Of a stretch of DNA of 64,000 nt, positions 20,119-30,464 are shown piece after piece; the first letter of the stretch is position 1; each line of letters opens with the position of its first letter. This stretch comes from Streptomyces sp. NBC_01231 (GTDB lineage Bacteria > Actinomycetota > Actinomycetes > Streptomycetales > Streptomycetaceae), in NCBI GenBank assembly GCA_035999765.1, contig CP108521.1:9672001-9736000 (forward strand), given 5' to 3'. The notes below the pieces were generated by a model. That model did not search any database, had not been told where the DNA came from, and saw only the letters and a program-made list of their open reading frames with translations. A program made the translations under genes and the position numbers.

Positions 20119-21153
20119 TCACGCGTCGATCGCGAGGTCTTCCAGCGGTTTTGAGCAGCAGAGCAGGATCTTGTTCTGGGCGACCTCGCGTGGCCGGATG
20201 CCCCCGTTGTGCTGCATGTCGACGGAGCCGGAGAGCAGGGTTGTCTTGCAGGTGCCGCACATGCCCTGCGCGCACGAGGCTGGCAGGCTGAGGCCGGCTC
20301 GGGACGCGGCGGCCAGGAGCGAGGTGTCGGCGTCGCACTCGATGCTGCGTCCGCTGCGAGTGAACTCGATCTTGAAACCGACACCCGTGTTGACGGCTGC
20401 CGAGGCGTCGGCCGACATGGTCGGCGTCTCGAAGGTGAAGCTCTCCTCGTGGTAGTGGTCCATGTCGAGGCCGACGTCCGTCAGCATGTGCCGTACGGCG
20501 GTCATGTAGGGGGCGGGTCCGCAGGTGAATACCTCCCGTTCGTGGAGGTCCGGCGCGACCTGCCGGAGCGTCTCTATCGTCAGTCGGCCGCGGTATCCAC
20601 CCCAGGGGGCGTACGGGCGGTCCTCCTCGCAGATGTGGACCACTCGGATGTTCGGTGCGGTCGCGGCGATGAGGTCGAGTTCGTGGCGGAAGACGATGTC
20701 CGCCGGGGTGCGGGCGCTGTGCACGAACACCACGTCGGCGGGGTCGGCCAGGTCGTACAGCGTCCTGGTCATCGCCATCGACGGCGTCACTCCGACGCCC
20801 CCGGACAGGAACAGGTACTTGGCCGCCGGATACCGGGCCGTCGAGAACTCGCCGAGCGGTCCGTGCGCCCGCACGGTGTCACCGGGCTCGAGGTGGTCGT
20901 GCAGCCAGTTCGACACGAGTCCGCCCGGTACGCGCTTCACCGTGATCGAGAGCAGGAAGGGGCGGGTGGGCGGTGAGGAGATGGTGTAGCAGCGCTGAAC
21001 GGGCCGGCCGTCGATGTCGAGGGTCAGGGTCAGGAACTGGCCCGGCTCGTGCCGGAACAGTCGGGGTTCGGCGTACTCGAACACGAAGGTGGTGACGTCG
21101 TGCGTGAGCGGGTGGACCTGACGGCACACCAGCAGTTCTTCGGTCTCGGTCAT
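20119..21153 (-). CDS. Rieske oxygenase reductase component (ferredoxin-NAD(P)H reductase with C-terminal [2Fe-2S])
   Basis: A 344-residue electron-transfer protein resembling the reductases of glycine betaine and proline betaine demethylases (GbcB/HpbC type). An FAD domain (HEPGQFLTLTLDIDG, RCYTISSPPTRP) is followed by an NAD domain (LSGGVGVTPSMAM, EVFTCGPAPYM). A C-terminal plant-type ferredoxin domain has the cysteine set CAQGMCGTC and a fourth cysteine in ILLCCSKP. The ATG at 21153 overlaps the stop of the decayed Rieske gene upstream (ATGA). Since that partner is broken, the intact Rieske protein at 37596 is the likely electron acceptor. Confidence 0.88.
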   Translation of the reverse strand: MTETEELLVCRQVHPLTHDVTTFVFEYAEPRLFRHEPGQFLTLTLDIDGRPVQRCYTISSPPTRPFLLSITVKRVPGGLVSNWLHDHLEPGDTVRAHGPLGEFSTARYPAAKYLFLSGGVGVTPSMAMTRTLYDLADPADVVFVHSARTPADIVFRHELDLIAATAPNIRVVHICEEDRPYAPWGGYRGRLTIETLRQVAPDLHEREVFTCGPAPYMTAVRHMLTDVGLDMDHYHEESFTFETPTMSADASAAVNTGVGFKIEFTRSGRSIECDADTSLLAAASRAGLSLPASCAQGMCGTCKTTLLSGSVDMQHNGGIRPREVAQNKILLCCSKPLEDLAIDA

Positions 21154-21559
21154 CGCTGCTGCTCCAGGTGTGAGGGGTATGACAGGTGTGCCTTGAGCCG
21201 GGTCACGTACCAGTTGACGAACGCCTCGATCTGCTCCTCTGTCGGGGCGTACGGGCCCGGCACATTGGCCGGGCTGCTGATGCCCAGCTGGGCACGGGTG
21301 ACGAACACGGCTGCCTGCTCGTTCGTGGCCTTCCACACCTTCGTCAGCGTGTCGAGGTCGTAGTCGACGCCCTCAACGGCGTTGGCGTGCACCAGCCAGG
21401 TGGTGCGCACGAGCGTGCGGCCCGGGGCGAGCGGAATCACGGCGAAAGTGAACGCGTGGCGCCGACGTAGAGCGGGGCGTCGAGGCTCTGTCCGACGGGA
21501 CGCCGGGAAAGGAGGCCGGCGGGGGAGCGTACCTCGGCGTCGGGTGTCACTGGGTTCAT
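21150..21559 (-). pseudogene. Rieske oxygenase alpha subunit with large internal deletion
   Basis: The first 35 or so codons from the ATG at 21559 (MNPVTPDAEV, then LLSRRPVGQSLDAPLY) match the N-terminus of the intact Rieske protein at 37596. They are then joined, out of frame, to its last 100 or so codons (HAFTFAVIPLAPGRTLVRTT, HANAVEGVDYDLDTLTKV, FVNWYVTRLKAHL). The whole Rieske cluster region and catalytic iron site, about 300 codons, are missing; the junction is near 21445-21460. It sits between the demethylase and the reductase in one operon, so the original order was demethylase-oxygenase-reductase. Confidence 0.85.
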
Positions 21560-21605
21560 CTCATCTCTCCGACAGAACACAGGAGTTGACGGGGGTGGGC
21601 AGCGC

Positions 21606-23660
21606 TCAGACCGGCAGGCACAGCCGCAGCGCGTCGTAGATCGCGGCGTGGATGTTGCGGGCGGCGACGGCGTCGCCGATGCGGAACAGCTGGTAGCGGC
21701 CTGCCCCGTTGCGGGCCACCTTCTGGTCCTCGTGTGCGAGCAGGGCGCGGTGGTCGACCTCGCCGAGGTTGGTCGAGCCGGGGATGAGTTCGAAGTACAG
21801 CTCGTCGTTGGGAAGCGTTCCGTGCTCCACGATCACGTGGTCCACGAGCCGTTCGGTCTCGGCCTCGGTGTACTCGCTGTAGAGGGTCGCGGCGAGTCGT
21901 CCGTCCTGGGTGCGGCGTACGGCGCGCAGTCGCTGGGCGAGTGAAGTGGTGACGCCGTGCGCGGTGAACGCCCGTAGGTAGGCGGGGGAGTTCATGCTGC
22001 CGACGTCGGGGGCGAGGGTGCGTTCCGGGGTGACGTATTCGATCCGGACGTCGGGCGAGGCGGTGAGGACCTCCGTGGCGTCCATCGCCGGGTAGCCGCC
22101 GTGGTCGTCGTAGACCAGGATGTCGCCGCGTGGTCGTCGTAGGGAGCCGGTCATCACATCCCAGGTGTCGGCGACCAGGTGCTCGCCGGCGGTGAGGAAG
22201 CTGCGGTTGGGCGTGCCTCCGGTGGCGACGATCACGAGGTCGGGGTGTTCGGCGAGGACGTCGTCGGCTTCGGCGTATGTGCCGAGACGGAGGTCGATGC
22301 CGAGATGTTTGCACTCGGCCATGCGCCAGTCGACGATCTGGATGAGGTCGCCCCGGCGGGGGTTCGACGCGGCGAGCCTGATCTGCCCGCCCGGCTGGTC
22401 GCTCGCCTCGAACAGGACGACGTCGTGGCCGCGTTCGCCGAGTACGCGCGCCGCTTCCAGGCCGGCCGGACCACCTCCGACGACAACTGCCTTGCGGCGG
22501 CGGCCGATGGTGGGGGAGATGAGGTGTGGTACATGGAGTTCGCGACCGGACGCCGGGTTGTGAATGCACTTGGTGTCGCCGGAGTCGTAGATCGCGTCGA
22601 GGCAGTAACTCGCTCCGACGCAGGGGCGGATGCGGTCCTCCTGCCCGGCTTTCACCTTGGCGACCAGGTGCGGATCGGCGATCTGTGCGCGGGTCATGCC
22701 GACCAGGTCGAGGAGCCCTTCGCGCAGGGCGTGCCGTGCGGTGGAGACATCGGCGATGCGTGCTGCGTGCATCACGGGGATGGAGAGCCTGCGTTTGACC
22801 TCGCCGGTGAAGTCCAGGAACGGCCCGAGCGGGGTGCCGATGGGCGGGATGGCCTTCACCAGGGACGCGTCGCTCTCGAGGGAGCCGCGGATGGTGCTGA
22901 TGAAGTCGATGCCGTCGTCGCGGAAGCACTCTGCGGCGGCTATCGCCTCGTCGAATTGCAGTCCGCCGGGACGGTTCTCGTCCAACATCATCCGGATGCC
23001 GACGACGACGTCCGGGCCGACCGCGGCGCGGACGGCCTGGATCACCCGGCGCGGGAACGCCATGCGGTTCTCGAGGCTGCCGCCGAACTCGTCGTCGCGG
23101 TGGTTGGTCGAGGGGGACAGGAAGCTGTCCAGGAAGTGGCCGTATGCCTCGAGCTCGATGCCGTCGAGGCCGCTCTCCCGGCAACGGACCGCCGCGGCGA
23201 CGTAGTCGCCCAGGATCCGGTCGAGGTCCCAGGCCTCGGCGGCCTTGGGGAAGGAGCGGTGTGCGGGTTCGCGCAGTGGTGAGGCGGAGACCAACGGGAG
23301 CCAGTCACCGGTGAAGTTGCTGGTACGGCGGCCGAGGTGGGTGATCTGGCACATGATCGCGGCCCCGGCTTCGTGTACGTCGTCGGCGAGCCGGCGCAGC
23401 CACGGCACGATCTCGTCGCGGTACAGCAGCAGATTGCCGAACGCGGGCGGGCTGTCGGGGGAGACCACCGCCGAGCCGCCGATCATCGTCAGGCCGACCC
23501 CGCCCCGCGCCTTTTCGAGGTGGTAGGCCCGGTAGCGGTCCTTGGGCATGCCGTCCTCGCCGAACGCCGGTTCGTGGGAGGTGCTGACCACGCGGTTGCG
23601 CAGGGTGAGGTGCTTGAGCAGGAAGGGCTGGAGCAGAGGATCCAGGGTGGTTGAGGGCAC
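21606..23660 (-). CDS. Old-yellow-enzyme-type N-demethylase (dimethylglycine / N-methylproline demethylase-like)
   Basis: A 684-residue flavoprotein of the trimethylamine dehydrogenase / 2,4-dienoyl-CoA reductase family. Residues 1-340 form the FMN barrel (TLRNRVVSTSHEPAF, LDGIELEAYGHFLDSF, DEFGGSLENR). The iron-sulfur cysteines follow in PCVGASYCLDAIYDSGDTKC, then an FAD/NAD module (VVVGGGPAGLEAARVL). This cysteine spacing is the one I associate with DgcA and HpbA/StcD, which demethylate dimethylglycine or N-methylproline and release formaldehyde. The GTG at 23660 is preferred to 23681 because GGAGGAG lies six bases in front of it. Operator A lies about 95 bases upstream. Confidence 0.85.
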   Translation of the reverse strand: MPSTTLDPLLQPFLLKHLTLRNRVVSTSHEPAFGEDGMPKDRYRAYHLEKARGGVGLTMIGGSAVVSPDSPPAFGNLLLYRDEIVPWLRRLADDVHEAGAAIMCQITHLGRRTSNFTGDWLPLVSASPLREPAHRSFPKAAEAWDLDRILGDYVAAAVRCRESGLDGIELEAYGHFLDSFLSPSTNHRDDEFGGSLENRMAFPRRVIQAVRAAVGPDVVVGIRMMLDENRPGGLQFDEAIAAAECFRDDGIDFISTIRGSLESDASLVKAIPPIGTPLGPFLDFTGEVKRRLSIPVMHAARIADVSTARHALREGLLDLVGMTRAQIADPHLVAKVKAGQEDRIRPCVGASYCLDAIYDSGDTKCIHNPASGRELHVPHLISPTIGRRRKAVVVGGGPAGLEAARVLGERGHDVVLFEASDQPGGQIRLAASNPRRGDLIQIVDWRMAECKHLGIDLRLGTYAEADDVLAEHPDLVIVATGGTPNRSFLTAGEHLVADTWDVMTGSLRRPRGDILVYDDHGGYPAMDATEVLTASPDVRIEYVTPERTLAPDVGSMNSPAYLRAFTAHGVTTSLAQRLRAVRRTQDGRLAATLYSEYTEAETERLVDHVIVEHGTLPNDELYFELIPGSTNLGEVDHRALLAHEDQKVARNGAGRYQLFRIGDAVAARNIHAAIYDALRLCLPV

Positions 23661-23752
23661 AGCCGCTCCTCCGGGACGCACGGGGCTGGCGGCGTCGGCT
23701 GCGTCGTCGCGCCGCGCCTTGGGATGCGATCAGCCATGTAGGGCAGACCTGA

Positions 23753-23793
23753 TTTGTTTCGCTATGCAAAACAGCATCGTGATACGAGACAAA
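23753..23793. promoter_or_regulatory. Operator A: paired inverted arms upstream of the demethylase gene
   Basis: The outer arms TTTGTTTCGC (23753-23762) and ACGAGACAAA (23784-23793) are inverted repeats with a 21-base spacer. The left arm also begins an almost perfect 19-bp palindrome, TGTTTCGCTATGCAAAACA (23755-23773). The same arms recur at operators B and C. GTTTCGC-type palindromes are typical of IclR-family regulators. Confidence 0.7.
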
Positions 23794-23886
23794 TGGTGAG
23801 CCTGGGAATCCCCAGCCGTCAAGAGCCCGTATCTTCGCGCCCTGCTCCAGCCCGGATTCCCGGCCCCGCGTCAGCAAGTGCCGCGC

Positions 23887-24669
23887 TCAGCCGCGCTTCA
23901 CGTGCCCCCGGCGCCAGGAGATCTTCGCGCTCGCCGCCATCACCTGTTCCGCGAGGTGAGGAGCGGTGTTCTCGTTGATGCGGAACGTCGGCCCCGACAG
24001 CGTCACGGCCGCGATGATCTCGCCGTTCAGGGAGTGGATCGGGGCGGCGATGGCGGCCAGTCCGATCTCCTGCTCCTCGTAGGTGGTGGAGTAGCCCCGT
24101 TCACGGATCGTTTCGAGCTCAGCCGTGAGGCGCGCCCGGTCGACGATGGTGTGCGGGGTGTACTGCTCGGGCTGCTTGGCGAAGATCTCCGCGACCTCGT
24201 CGGGGGTCATGCGCGCCATGAAGAGCTTGCCCGCCGAGGTGGCGTGGATCGGGGTGCGCTTGCCCACCCAGTCGATGCTCATGATCGACGTACCGATCGC
24301 CTGGTCGATGCTGATCACGTCGTCGCCGTCGCGGATCGCGATGTTCACGGTGTCGCCCACGGCTGCGGCCAGCTCCTGACAGATGGAGTGGCCCAGTACG
24401 GAGAGGTCGCTCACATTGCTCGCGCCGGCCGCGAGTTCGATCATCGTGTAGCCGATGCGGTACCGCCCGCGCTCGGTGTCCTGCTCGACCAGGCCCCGTG
24501 ACTCGAGCGTCGCCAGCAGTCGGAACACTGTCGATTTGTGAATGTCCAGTGCCGTGGCGATCTCGGTCACGCCGCTGGGGCCCTGTTTGGCCAAGACCTG
24601 CAGGATCGACACCGCCCGATCGACGGACTGGACCGAGTGATCGCGTGGGCGGCTCCCGTTGCTGGTCAT
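23887..24669 (-). CDS. IclR-family transcriptional regulator (first of a paralogous pair)
   Basis: About 260 residues. The N-terminal winged helix (SVDRAVSILQVLAKQGPSG, HKSTVFRLLATLESRGLVE) is followed by the C-terminal effector domain (SICQELAAAVGDTVNIAIR, PIHATSAGKLFMARM, GYSTTYEEQEIGLAAIAAP). It is a close paralogue of the IclR protein at 36559: the recognition helix sequence HKSTVFRLLATLE is identical, so the two probably read the same DNA site. It is divergent from the ProVWX operon, with operator B between them, and lies upstream of the demethylase operon on the same strand. The ATG at 24669 is preferred to 24693. Confidence 0.9.
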   Translation of the reverse strand: MTSNGSRPRDHSVQSVDRAVSILQVLAKQGPSGVTEIATALDIHKSTVFRLLATLESRGLVEQDTERGRYRIGYTMIELAAGASNVSDLSVLGHSICQELAAAVGDTVNIAIRDGDDVISIDQAIGTSIMSIDWVGKRTPIHATSAGKLFMARMTPDEVAEIFAKQPEQYTPHTIVDRARLTAELETIRERGYSTTYEEQEIGLAAIAAPIHSLNGEIIAAVTLSGPTFRINENTAPHLAEQVMAASAKISWRRGHVKRG

Positions 24670-24850
24670 GACCGAAGAGTAGCCGAGCGGCAAACACGTT
24701 CCGCCAGCCCCTGACCACCTGATTTCTCCGGGTGTTGGGGCCGCAGGGTTCCTGTCCGTGATGGTCGCCTCTGGTTAATTCGCCGTTTCCTCCATGCAAG
24801 GGCCTTGACGGGGCGCCCGACTCGGAGACATCGTCGTACCGCACTGCACA

Positions 24851-24887
24851 TCTGTTTCGCAAGGCGAGACAGCAGCCTGGCAGGCTG
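24851..24887. promoter_or_regulatory. Operator B: compact IclR-type palindrome plus adjacent perfect palindrome, upstream of proV
   Basis: TGTTTCGCAAGGCGAGACA (24853-24871) is a 19-bp inverted repeat made of the same arms as operators A and C but with only two to three bases between them. It is followed at once by the perfect palindrome CAGCCTG-G-CAGGCTG (24873-24887). The site lies about 55 bases before the proV start and about 185 bases from the divergent iclR start, so it can serve both. Confidence 0.7.
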
Positions 24888-24925
24888 TTCATCCTTCCGC
24901 CCCGCGCGGACCCCGGAGGTGGGGC

Positions 24926-26078
24926 ATGGTGATTGAGGCATCCCGTCTTGAAAAGGTGTACGGCTCGGCGTCCGACGGAGTGCACGCGGTCGACGGCGTG
25001 ACGTTCGACGTGGCACCCGGAGAGCTCTTCGTGATCATGGGACTGTCGGGTTCCGGCAAGTCGACCCTGCTCCGCATGCTCAACCGGCTGGTGGAACCCA
25101 CCTCCGGCGAGCTTCGCATCGACGGCCGCAACGTACTTTCGATGGGCGACGCGGACCTCCGGGAACTCCGCAACCGCAAGATCAACATGGTCTTCCAGCA
25201 CTTCGCGCTGTTCCCGCACCGCACAGTTCGCGAGAACGCCGCCTACGGCATGCGCCTACGCGGGGTGTCCCAGTCCGAGCGGCTGGAGCGCGCCGACTGG
25301 GCCCTGAAGACGGTCGGCCTCGGTGACCGCGGCGACGCGTACCCCGATCAGCTGTCCGGCGGTCAGCGACAGCGCGTGGGTCTGGCCCGTGCGCTGGCCA
25401 CGGACGCCGAGATCCTGCTCATGGACGAGCCGTTCAGCGCACTCGACCCGCTGATCCGCCGGGACATGCAGGACCTGCTGCTGACCCTGCAACACGACCT
25501 GCGCCGAACGATCATCTTCGTCACCCACGACCTCAACGAGGCGATGCGACTGGGCGACCGGATCATGGTCATGCGGGACGGGCGCGCCGTACAGCTCGGC
25601 ACTGCGACGGACATCCTGCACACGCCCTCGTGCGACTACGTCCGCGACTTCGTCTCCGATGTCGACCGCTCACGCGTGCTCACCGCGAGCGGCATCATGC
25701 GGGAGCCGCTGATGACGGCGCGCGCGGACGACGATCCCGACGACGTCCTGCGAAGGCTGTCGAACATCGAGGCCGGGGGCGTCTATGTCCTGGACTCCGA
25801 CGGACACATCGCCGGCGTGGCGTGCGACGACCGGCTCGCCCGGGCGGTCCGGGAAGGCCGTACCTCCCTGCGTGAATGCCTGGTCGACGAGTACGAGCGG
25901 ACCGACCCCGACACCCTGCTGGTGGACCTGTGCCCGCGGGTGGGGCGGCACACAGTGCCTCTAGCCGTCACCGATGACGACGGCCGTCTGATCGGCGTCG
26001 TTCCACGCGCCACGCTCCTCACGGCGCTGTCAGACGCCCGGAGGACGGACGCGACCGACCCCAGGAAGGCGGCGGCCC

Positions 26079-26086
<8 letters not shown>
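24926..26086 (+). CDS. proV: Betaine/proline ABC transporter, ATP-binding subunit with CBS domains
   Basis: Energises uptake of quaternary ammonium compounds. The 386-residue protein has Walker A GLSGSGKST, Q-loop FQHFALFPHRTV, signature LSGGQRQRVGLARAL and Walker B ILLMDEPFSALDPL. The C-terminal 120 residues form a CBS pair (IMREPLMTARADDDP, HTVPLAVTDDDGRLIG), as in ProV/OpuAA-type glycine betaine importers, where they sense ionic strength or nucleotides. A strong GGAGGTGGGG site precedes the ATG. It overlaps proW by eight bases. Confidence 0.92.
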
Positions 26087-27008
<922 letters not shown>

Positions 27009-27036
27009 AGACTGCTTCAGAACAGGAAAACCGCTC

Positions 27037-27960
27037 ATGAACCGCACCTCACGCCGCCCCCGCGGCAAGCTTCTTCTCGGCTGTATCGCCGCCGCGCTCA
27101 CCCTGGTCACGACCGCGTGCAGCGGACAGACCGCGTCCGTGGACTCCGGCTCCGGAGGGGACAGCGGAGACTCGAAGACGCTGAAGATCGCCGCCGTCGA
27201 GGGCTGGGACGAGGACACCGCCGCCACCTGCCTGTGGAAGCAGATCCTCGAGGACAAGGGCTACAAGGTCGACGTCCAGTCATTGGACATCGCCAGCACC
27301 TTCGCCGGTGTCGCCAACAAGCAGATCGATCTCTACCTCGACGCGTGGCTGCCCTCCACCCACTCCACGTACTGGAAGAAGCTCGGCTCCAAGCTGGAGA
27401 GGGTCGGCGCCTGGTACTCACCTGCCGACCTCAACCTGACCGTCCCCACCTACGTCAAGGACGTCAACACGATCGCCGACCTCAAGACGCACGCCTCCGA
27501 GTTCGGCGGCCAGATCGTCGGCATCGAAGCAGGGTCCGGCCTGATGCGGCTCACGCGTGAGAGCGTCATGCCCGCCTACGGTCTCAAGGACGACTACCAG
27601 CTGACCGAGAGCAGCACCTCCGCCATGCTCTCCGCGCTGCAGACCGACATCGCGAAGAAGAAGCCGATCGTGGTCACCCTGTGGCGACCGCACTGGGCGT
27701 ACGCCAAGCTCCCCCTGAAGGTCCTCAAGGACACCAAGGGCGCCTACGGCAAGCCCGACAAGGCCGAGGTCGTCGCCTCCAAGGGCTTCAGTGCCGACCA
27801 CCCCGAAGTGGCTGGCTGGCTGAAGAACTTCAAGCTCAGCTCGGACCAACTGGGCAGCCTTGAACTGCTGATCCAGGAGAAGGGCCAGGGGCACGAGCAG
27901 GAAGCCGCCAAGGAATGGATCAGCAAGAACCAGACGGTCGTCGACTCCTGGCTGAAGTGA
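27037..27960 (+). CDS. proX: Betaine/proline ABC transporter, substrate-binding lipoprotein
   Basis: A 307-residue binding protein with a lipoprotein signal: Arg-rich start, hydrophobic core, and Cys28 in LVTTACSG. The mature part is of the OpuAC family. The motif DAWLPSTHSTYW carries the aromatic and Asp residues usual at the quaternary-ammonium site, and further tryptophans are seen in VEGWDEDTA and LWRPHWAYA, fitting an aromatic box for a trimethyl- or dimethylammonium group. The ATG at 27037 is preferred; a longer in-frame extension upstream overlaps proW. Confidence 0.92.
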   Translation: MNRTSRRPRGKLLLGCIAAALTLVTTACSGQTASVDSGSGGDSGDSKTLKIAAVEGWDEDTAATCLWKQILEDKGYKVDVQSLDIASTFAGVANKQIDLYLDAWLPSTHSTYWKKLGSKLERVGAWYSPADLNLTVPTYVKDVNTIADLKTHASEFGGQIVGIEAGSGLMRLTRESVMPAYGLKDDYQLTESSTSAMLSALQTDIAKKKPIVVTLWRPHWAYAKLPLKVLKDTKGAYGKPDKAEVVASKGFSADHPEVAGWLKNFKLSSDQLGSLELLIQEKGQGHEQEAAKEWISKNQTVVDSWLK

Positions 27961-27977
27961 GACCGTTGCCAAGGACC

Positions 27978-29066
27978 ATGGCCGCCGTCCTCCTCACCGG
28001 CCACGGTGGGCTGGAAAGACTCGAGTACCGGACAGACGTACAGGTCCCGCGCCCCAAAAAGGGCGAGGTGCTGATTCAGGTGGCCGCCGCCGGAGTCAAC
28101 AACACGGACGTGAACACGCGGATCGGTTGGTACTCAAAGGCGGTCACTTCTGAGACCGGTGAAGGCGGAGCAGCGGGGTTCGACTCCGTCGACGAGGTGG
28201 ACGCCACGTGGTCGGGTACAGCTCTCGAATTCCCGCGCATCCAGGGTGCGGACGTGTGTGGCCGCATTTTCGATGTGGGCGAGGGAGTTTCGCGCGGTCG
28301 TATCGGTGAACGAGTCCTGGTCCGGAACATGCTGCGCACGCCCGTCGACTACCGGCCGTACGAGTGCTGGACCTTCGGCAGCGAATGTGACGGCGGATTC
28401 GCGCAGTTCACGGTCGCTCCCGCGCGGGAAGTGCATGCCGTTCACAGTATCTGGAGCGACGAGGAGCTCGCGGCTGTGCCGTGTGCCTATTCGACCTCGG
28501 AGAACATGTTGCACCGGGCCGCGGTCGGGCCGGAGCGGGTGCTGGTGACCGGCGCCTCGGGAGGAGTCGGACTCGCCGCGGTGCAGCTCGCGAAACGCCG
28601 GGGCGCCACGGTCACCGCGGTCTGCTCGGCCGCGAAGGCCGCCGGCGTCGTGGCGCAGGGGGCTGACCGGATCGTCGATCGGGGCGCGGATCTGATGAGT
28701 GCCCTGGGCAGAGCATCCTTCGACGTCGTGATCGACGTCGTCGGCGGCCCGCAGGTCGCGCACCTGCTGGACCTGCTCCGCCCGGGCGGTCGTTACGCCG
28801 TGGCAGGTGCCATCGCAGGGCCGACCGCGGAGATCGATCTGCGCACGCTGTACCTGAGGGACCTTGCGCTCTTCGGCTGCACGTTCCAGGAGGACGAAGT
28901 GTTCGAGAACCTCATCGGCTACATCGAACGCGGCGAAGTGCGGCCGGTCGTCTCCCGCACGTACCCCCTGAAAGAGATCGCTCGCGCGCAGGAGGAATTC
29001 CTCACGAAGGAACACCTCGGAAAGTTGGTGCTCGTCCCGCCGCCCGTCGAAGAGAGCACGGCATGA
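27978..29066 (+). CDS. Zinc-independent quinone oxidoreductase / medium-chain dehydrogenase
   Basis: A 362-residue MDR-family protein. It has the GroES-like N-terminal domain (GEVLIQVAAAGVNNTDVNTR) and a Rossmann domain with VLVTGASGGVGLAAVQLA. The catalytic and structural zinc cysteines of alcohol dehydrogenases are absent, so it belongs with NADPH:quinone reductases or enoyl reductases. It follows proX directly: a GTG at 27957 would overlap the proX stop, but the ATG at 27978, with AAGGA in front, is preferred. Its end overlaps the next start (ATGA). Its role in the betaine region is unknown. Confidence 0.8.
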   Translation: MAAVLLTGHGGLERLEYRTDVQVPRPKKGEVLIQVAAAGVNNTDVNTRIGWYSKAVTSETGEGGAAGFDSVDEVDATWSGTALEFPRIQGADVCGRIFDVGEGVSRGRIGERVLVRNMLRTPVDYRPYECWTFGSECDGGFAQFTVAPAREVHAVHSIWSDEELAAVPCAYSTSENMLHRAAVGPERVLVTGASGGVGLAAVQLAKRRGATVTAVCSAAKAAGVVAQGADRIVDRGADLMSALGRASFDVVIDVVGGPQVAHLLDLLRPGGRYAVAGAIAGPTAEIDLRTLYLRDLALFGCTFQEDEVFENLIGYIERGEVRPVVSRTYPLKEIARAQEEFLTKEHLGKLVLVPPPVEESTA

Positions 29067-29338
29067 AGATTTCGCGGATCGACCTCTTCAACGTCGAACT
29101 GCCGTACTCCGGTGGGTTTACCGGATCTCGGGCGGCCGGGCCTACGAATCGTTCGACGCCTCTGTCGTCCGCATCACCTGCGACGACGGCGCGGAAGGCT
29201 GGGACGAGTGCACGCCGTTCGGATCGAGCTACACCGGCGGCGGCGTTCTGCCCGGCGGCTCGTCGGGGTTGGGAGTCACGGTCGACAAGGACGTTCTCCG
29301 CAAAACCGAACATGACCTGGGGCGGCTAGCCGTTCACT
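29063..29338 (+). pseudogene. Enolase-superfamily (mandelate racemase-like) gene, truncated and frameshifted
   Basis: The N-terminal capping domain starts MKISRIDLFNVELPYSGG. One extra or missing base near 29118 changes frame; it then continues as YRISGGRAYESFDASVVRI and DDGAEGWDECTPFGSSY, a pattern like the N-terminus of HpbD and cis-3-hydroxyproline dehydratases. After about 70 residues homology fades, and the frame ends at 29338 without the catalytic barrel. It is an N-terminal relic of a second enolase-superfamily enzyme besides the intact one at 39981. Its start overlaps the stop of the oxidoreductase gene. Confidence 0.75.
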
Positions 29339-29378
29339 GACCCGACCCCCTGCACACAGCACAAGGAGAAGCTCTGAC

Positions 29379-30464
29379 ATGGCACAGGAAGTACGCGGCG
29401 TCATCGCGCCGGGCAAGGGCGAGCCGGTACGGATAGAGACGATCGTCGTGCCCGATCCTGGTCCGGGCGAGGCGGTGGTCCAGGTGCAGGCCTGCGGGGT
29501 GTGTCACACCGACCTGCACTACAAACAGGGAGGCATCAGCGCCGACTTCCCCTTCCTGCTGGGCCACGAGGCCGCCGGCGTCGTGGAGTCCGTCGGCGAC
29601 GGCGTGACCGATGTCGAGCCGGGCGATTTCGTGATCCTCAACTGGCGTGCGGTGTGCGGGAGTTGCCGGGCCTGCCTGCGTGGACGCCCCTGGTACTGCT
29701 TCAACACCCACAACGCGAAGCAGAAGATGACCCTCACCGACGGCACCGAACTGTCGCCCGCCCTCGGCATCGGAGCCTTCGCGGAGAAGACGCTGGTGGC
29801 GGCCGGACAGTGCACGAAGGTCGACCCAGCAGTGTCCGCGGCCGTCGCCGGGCTGCTCGGCTGCGGAGTGATGGCCGGCATCGGCGCGGCGATCAACACC
29901 GGCAATGTCGGACGCGGGGACACCGTCGCGGTGATCGGCTGCGGCGGTGTCGGCGACGCGGCGATCGCCGGAGCCCGGCTGGCGGGCGCGGCGAAGATCA
30001 TCGCCGTCGACATCGACGACCGGAAACTGGAGACGGCGCGCAGGATGGGCGCCACCCACACCGTCAACTCCCGCGAGACCGAGGCCGTCGGCGCGATCAA
30101 AGACCTGACCGGCGGCTTCGGAGCCGATGTGGTCATCGAGGCGGTCGGCCGCCCCGAGACGTACCGGCAGGCGTTCTACGCCCGCGACCTGGCCGGCACG
30201 GTCGTCCTGGTCGGCGTGCCCACCCCGGACATGCAGCTCGAACTCCCGCTCCTGGACGTCTTCGGCCGCGGCGGCGCGCTCAAGTCCTCCTGGTACGGCG
30301 ACTGCCTCCCGTCCCGGGACTTCCCGGTGCTGATCGACCTGCATCTGCAGGGGCGTCTGGACCTGGAGTCCTTCGTCACCGAGACGATCTCCCTGGACGA
30401 GGTGGAGAAGGCATTCGCCAGGATGCACGACGGTGACGTCCTGCGCTCGGTGGTGATCCTGTGA
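29379..30464 (+). CDS. mscR: S-(hydroxymethyl)mycothiol dehydrogenase (mycothiol-dependent formaldehyde dehydrogenase)
   Basis: Oxidises the formaldehyde-mycothiol adduct to S-formylmycothiol with NAD. The 361-residue zinc alcohol dehydrogenase has catalytic zinc ligands in [10 protein letters not shown] and GHEAAG. The structural-zinc cysteines lie in [15 protein letters not shown], and the NAD motif is [15 protein letters not shown]. The [15 protein letters not shown] segment is typical of the mycothiol-dependent class. AAGGAG precedes the ATG. Its place among demethylases that release formaldehyde gives it a clear role; the next gene overlaps it (GTGA). Confidence 0.88.
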   Translation: MAQEVRGVIAPGKGEPVRIETIVVPDPGPGEAVVQVQACGVCHTDLHYKQGGISADFPFLLGHEAAGVVESVGDGVTDVEPGDFVILNWRAVCGSCRACLRGRPWYCFNTHNAKQKMTLTDGTELSPALGIGAFAEKTLVAAGQCTKVDPAVSAAVAGLLGCGVMAGIGAAINTGNVGRGDTVAVIGCGGVGDAAIAGARLAGAAKIIAVDIDDRKLETARRMGATHTVNSRETEAVGAIKDLTGGFGADVVIEAVGRPETYRQAFYARDLAGTVVLVGVPTPDMQLELPLLDVFGRGGALKSSWYGDCLPSRDFPVLIDLHLQGRLDLESFVTETISLDEVEKAFARMHDGDVLRSVVIL

